NCBI GenBank assembly: GCA_026770575.1 | Contig: MU657191.1 | Location: forward strand, 332,811 to 344,889 | Direction of reading: 5' to 3' | From: Pelagophyceae sp. CCMP2097 | Taxonomy: Eukaryota; Sar; Pelagophyceae | Length of the DNA stretch: 12,079 bases | Shown: positions 7,867 to 12,079 of the stretch, in pieces | Position numbering within the stretch: position 1 is the first letter of the stretch | How the letters are laid out: each line of letters begins with the position of its first letter | Made by a program: the position numbers and the translations under genes | The notes under the pieces: generated by a model | The model's database searches: none | What the model was told of the DNA's origin: nothing | Seen by the model: only the letters and a program-made list of their open reading frames with translations

Positions 7867-8037
7867 TCGAGCGCCAAGTCCCGCGTCGCTCCCTCTCTCC
7901 GACGGAGGCGGCTCCTCCGTTTTTGTCCCGGCGTGCGTCTCAGAGTCGAGACGGAACAACTGGGTTCATATTCGAGGTGGCTTGTCTGCTCAAAAGGGGC
8001 GTGGTTTAATGAGTTCGTGGAGCGCGTTGGACGCGGG

Positions 8038-9705
8038 TCAACGATACTGCGCGGGCGGCGCGTCAGGCCCGGGCGCGGCGCCGTAGCCGGGCGGCGCGCC
8101 CTCGAACTCGGCTTGCATGGCCATGACGGCCTTTTCTTGTTCTTTCTTCTCGAGCCACTGCGCGAGGGAGGCGTCGGGAGGCGCATGCGGCCACGAAAGG
8201 CCTATCCAACCGAGGGGCGCACCTTTGGGTCGAGGACCAAGTTCAGTTGGTCTAAAAACGCGTCCGACAGGGCCATGACCTGCTGCGTCTCCTTGGCCGC
8301 GTGCTCCGACATGTGCAAGAGGCGCGCCGCCTCCTGCTGCAGTTGTGCGAGCTGCGCCGAGCGTTCGCGCAACGTCCGCTCCAAGTTGTCTTTCTGCGAC
8401 TGGAGCAGCGACTGGCGAAGCTTGGCCGCGTCCTTTTCAAAGTCGAAGACGACGTGGTGCCAGTACCTGCGCAAAGGTCCCACGCGGCCGCGGGGCGCGA
8501 GCGCACCGGAAGCAGGTGAACTTTTTGATGTTGAGCAGCTTTACAAAGATGCGCGTCAGCAGCGCCACGCAGTGCTTCTGGTACGCCACCGCGCCTAGAG
8601 ACCAAGGTCGCCCTTTCCCAGGCACGACGGCCTCGCCATGCCCGCCACTCCGCCCCCGTCGTCCGCGGCGGTGTATTCGCCGACGGGTTCGCAGACGCGG
8701 CCGGTCGCTCTTCCAGACGGACCATCCCATCATGAGATAATTGCCGCACATCTGGCCCATCATCTTCACGAGCAGGTCCTTTTGCGCCGCCGAGGCGCGC
8801 GCCACCGCCGACTGCGCCGCCCCCGCCGCGCGCCGGTCCGCCTCTGCCTCGAAGTGCTTGGCCTGCGCCTCCGAGTCGACGAGCTCGGCTCGGAGAGTTT
8901 TCTGCACCTCGAGCGCGATCACCAGTGACCACTTGCTCGCGACGTGCGCCCACCGGTTCCAGCCCTTTGCGAGTTGGGAGTTGTAGAGGCGCTTGATGAT
9001 CTTGGACATGAGCTTTTGGCAGTGCTTATGATAGAACGCCTGCTTCCACCACACATTCCAGCCGGCGCGCGCCAAGCCCGAACAGAGCTTGTTCAAGATC
9101 TTCAGCACGAGCTTACGCTGCGAGTCCGAGGCCGACCCAAACGCCAACGCCGCCGCCTCGTCGGCGCGCCTCTCGGCCTCGTCCTCCGCGAACTGCGCAT
9201 TGGAGAGGTTGGAAGAAAGCTCGACGTCGAGCAGCGACATCTCGCGCTCGATGGTGGCTCTGCGCATGCGCGTCGCCGCGTTGCGCCACCGCGACCACGC
9301 CATGCAGTGCTGCATGCGGCACAGGCGGACCAAGATCTTCTTCAGCACCCGGCGCTTCTCGTCGTCGCGCCTAAGGGCGCGCGTCAGGCCCCGAAGACGC
9401 GTTTCGAAGCATGGTCGTCTACGGGGACGCTGCTGTTCGCAGGGCCTTGAGCTTGGCCTTCAGGCGGTCGCGCTCCGCGGCGCTGTCTTCGGCATCCCGG
9501 CATAAGTCGGCGATCCACGCGTCGTAGGCCGACCGCTGCTTCGTCAGGTGCGTCTCGACCATGCGCACAGTCGTCTTGCGGACCTGCGGGTGTCAAATTG
9601 GCGCGCCCGCGGTGGCACACCGTCGAGGCCAGCCTTCGCAGCAGGAGGCCTCACCGAGCCGTCGCGCTCGTCGACATTCGACGCATTCGAACCCTTAGGC
9701 GACAT
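8038..9705 (-). CDS. W-x-x-W helical repeat protein (Sfi1-like, possibly centrin-binding)
   Basis: Six exons: 9705-9655, 9583 to 9429 or 9441, 9370-8709, 8594-8507, 8466-8223 and 8157-8038; about 439 aa. It starts MSPKGSNASNVDERDGS, joined in phase to VRKTTVRMVETHL. Units with a Leu/Ile/Lys helix ending in W-x-x-W are AWSRW (about residue 97), GWNVW (176), GWNRW (209) and GWSVW (288), plus FRYW in a fifth. Spacing is 79, 33 and 79 residues, so a block of about 112 residues is duplicated. A coiled coil follows (QSQKDNLERTLRERSAQL), then a Pro/Gly tail. Sfi1-type Trp helices bind centrin at centrosomes or basal bodies, so a cytoskeletal role is inferred, not shown. Intron 8708-8595 has a GC donor; repeat alignment supports it over the GT at 8696. 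The 8506-8467 intron is 40 nt. The family call is moderate; the gene is well supported. Confidence 0.7.
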
Positions 9706-9951
9706 CGTGTGCACGACGGGCCTCCGGCGGTGGCGCACCGGGATGCACGGCACAGGGGCGCCCCCGGCTTGACACGCAAAGAAGCTTCGAAGATGCTCCG
9801 GAGTCCGGGTTCGCCGCCGCGCTGCAAATTTGCATGCGATCCTCACGGACCGTTTAATAGGAACGAATCTAATCATTTGATAGGAAACGGTGACATTCAA
9901 AAACCTTTCAAAAAAGCACCCACCGGGCAGGCGCGCGGGGCGTGGCGCGCG
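9706..9951. promoter_or_regulatory. Divergent promoter of the two right-hand genes
   Basis: Only 246 bp separate the two start codons, so it is a likely bidirectional promoter. Its 9850-9920 part is AT-rich. ACCGTTT (9849-9855) and AAACGGT (9885-9891) form an inverted repeat, with AATAGG and GATAGG inside. No canonical TATA box is seen. Confidence 0.55.
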
Positions 9952-12079
9952 ATGGACCTCGACCTGGAGCTCTCCTCGGACGAGGAGGACGAGATCCTCG
10001 GCAACCTGCGGCGCGGCCGCGGCGCGGAGCCGGTGTCGCTCGTCTTGCGGGGCGGTGGCCCTCGTAGAACAATGGCGGTCGTCCGCGCGTCGCCGGCGAC
10101 CGCGTCTATAGGCGGCGCGGCGACGGGTTCGACGATGGACCCGTACGGCCGCGGCACGGCGTCGTCGGGCGACCGCGGCCCGAAGACGACTGGAGCGTCG
10201 AGCTCGTTGGATTTTGGGGCTATGCGAGACGCGTTCCAAGAGGCTGGCCTCGACCTCGACGAGCCGACGCCCAATACGGGCGCCAACCCCGGCCAACCGG
10301 GGACGCGGTCCACGGACTACACGGACGCCACCGACAGCTACGGTGCGCGGGCGCCGGGACGCAGCCCCGGGGCGCCTCGCTTACGGAGCGGCCGCGCACC
10401 AGGCGACCGCGGCGCGCGCCACCCGGAGGATTCGTACACGTCGCGCGAAGAGACGGACGACGACCGGGGGGGGGGGCAGACGGGCGCGTCGTCCGTCTAC
10501 TCATCGCGGGACGAAGCCGCGCCTCGCGCGTCGGCGGCGGGCCAGAGGTGCGCCTCGACGTCTGCGGGACGCCGCGCATCGAGCGCGTAGGTCGACATCG
10601 ACGTTCGGCGGCGCGGGCTCGTCGGGCGAGTACAAGCAGGCGCAGCGTGGCTTCGATGCCGGCGCGTCGGCCGACTCGGCGGTCGACGGCGGCCGTCCGC
10701 TGCAGGAGTCGAAGGACCCGCCGCGCACGGACCCGTCGCAGGCGCCGCGGCAGTCGGAGGATCCGCTGCGGCAGTCGGAGGACGCGCATCGACGGTCGCA
10801 GGCGCTGCGGCCTTCGGAAGACTCGCTGCGCGTGGACCTGCTGCGCGACGGCGCACCGAGCCCCGCCGGCGGCGACGTCGGCGACGTGCTGACGCGCACG
10901 GCCGACGAGGAGGACGTCAACCTGGGGACGATGCAGTTTGAGCGCGAGGAGCTGCGCGACGTGACGCTGCAGCGCACGCGGTCCTTCGAGAAAGAGAGGC
11001 TCGCGCCGCTCATCTCCATCGGCCGCGACTCGGAGCAGGCGTCGGAGGTCGACGGCGCGGCGCGCGGCCCCGCGTCTGGCCTGGCCACGTCGCGGACGCA
11101 CGGCACGGCGACGACGCCCGGCACGACGACGCCGGGCCCGCGCACGGCGGATGACTCCACCGTCTACTCGCCGCCACGAGTCGACGAGTCGCTGGACGCG
11201 CGGCACGTGGACCTGACGCGCGACTCTGCTGACTACGCGGGCGCCGCGGGCCCCGACACGACGCCCGCCGCCGCCGAAAATGACGACGACCCGGCGCGCT
11301 GGCTCGAGTCGGCGAGGCAGGACATCCGCGACCGCGACCTGCCCGCCGCGGGGCAACCGCCGCGCCTTACGCCCCGCGACGAGTCGCCGCCGCCGCCGCC
11401 GCCCCGGCACCCGAAGGCGCGCGACGCCGACGTGCGCGCGTCCGTGGCGCCGCCGCCGCCCGACGCGCTGCGCGACGACGTCCGCGCGTCGGTGGCGCCG
11501 CCGCCGCCGGCCGCGCGGCCGCCGAGCCGGTCCGCCCACGCGCCCGCGTCCGCTCACGAGGCTCGGCTGGCCGACGAGCTGCAGCGGGACAACGAGCGTT
11601 TGTCCGAGTCGCTCGGCGCGGCCTACGAGCGCCTCCAGGCGGCGCAGGATTCGTGGGATGCGGAGAGGATGAAGCTCAAGGCGGACGCGGCGGACGCGCG
11701 CACCGAGGCCGACCTCGCAAACGCCGCTCTAGCGAGCGCGGGAATCAAGGCCGGCGGCCCGCGGTCCGACGTGGCGTCCAAGCTGCAGGCGGAGCTCAGG
11801 CTGCAGGCGCGCGTCGACGACCTCGAGGCCGACCTCGAACTGACTCGGAAAGCCGCCGGCGACGCCCAACGCACCGCCAACGCCCAGTTTGCGCAGCTCG
11901 AGCGAGACCTCGATGCGGCAAGGATCGCGCAGCGCCCCGCGCAGTCGGGCGACGCGCGGTCGGCGGCGTCGCCGGCGGCGTCGCCGGCGTCGCCCGCGGG
12001 ACCCGCGAGCGTCGACGGCGACGATTCGGCCGTCGAGGTTTCAGCGTTGCGGGCGCAGCTGGCGTGGTACGCGGAGAAC
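9952..12079 (+). CDS. Acidic, low-complexity, coiled-coil protein, 3' end beyond the window
   Basis: Family not recognised. Exons 9952-10054, 10112-10547 and 10591-12079 give at least 676 residues with the frame open at the right edge. Start ATG 9952 opens an acidic MDLDLELSSDEEDEIL. Residues to about 440 are Ser/Thr/Asp/Arg-rich with short repeats (SEDPLRQSEDAHRRSQ) and a conserved-looking island, MQFEREELRDVTLQRTRSF. A Pro-rich zone repeats DVRASVAPPPP twice. From about residue 500 a long coiled coil begins (LADELQRDNERLSESL, then LQARVDDLEADLEL). Introns are 10055-10111 (57 nt, open in frame, so retention would add 19 residues) and 10548-10590 (43 nt, GTGCGC...GTAG), the latter needed to restore the long frame. 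The shared promoter with the W-x-x-W gene fits a cytoskeletal or centrosomal role, which is inference. Confidence 0.72.

Noticed and set aside
7867..7959. N-terminal extension of the small minus-strand gene
   Set aside because: The frame is open but its first codon is TTG, with no ATG before 7866. Eukaryotic starts are normally ATG.

Overview
The window is nuclear DNA of a very GC-rich, intron-rich eukaryotic microbe, most likely an alga. The evidence is a spliced poly(A)-binding protein gene and a spliced PP1 phosphatase gene, both recognisable residue by residue, with many introns of only 40-330 nt. There are no ribosome-binding sites or operons, and the AT-rich DNA is confined to gaps between genes. 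Pelagophytes such as Aureococcus, haptophytes, or another GC-rich alga would fit; the sequence alone does not decide. I see no virus, transposase, CRISPR array, rRNA or convincing tRNA.

Layout, left to right. (1) 1-2499, minus: cytoplasmic poly(A)-binding protein, four exons, C-terminus beyond the left edge. (2) 2848-4248, minus: an F-box protein with a second, possibly SPRY-like, beta-rich domain, four exons. (3) 4249-5244: divergent control region with an 89-bp tandem duplication and TATA-like boxes. (4) 5245-7057, plus: catalytic subunit of protein phosphatase 1, seven exons. (5) 7378-7866, minus: small single-exon alanine-rich protein of unknown function. (6) 8038-9705, minus: a W-x-x-W (Sfi1-like, possibly centrin-binding) repeat protein, six exons. 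(7) 9952 to the right edge, plus: an acidic, low-complexity, then coiled-coil protein, three exons seen, C-terminus outside.

The genes do not form one pathway. PABP acts in mRNA translation and stability, PP1 in dephosphorylation, and the F-box protein probably in ubiquitin ligation. The last two proteins look cytoskeletal or centrosomal and share a divergent promoter of about 250 bp.

The most unusual signal is in the introns. Eighteen of the 19 introns I can place have a G directly after the acceptor AG. Eight of the 19 have a second GT exactly 12 nt after the first intron base, and in six of these it lies in a shared GCGTC block. In three cases homology places the true junction at the upstream site, where the donor is GC, not GT. 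Use of the downstream GT would add exactly four in-frame residues. This suggests a family of introns with a common origin (introner-like elements) and a built-in alternative donor.
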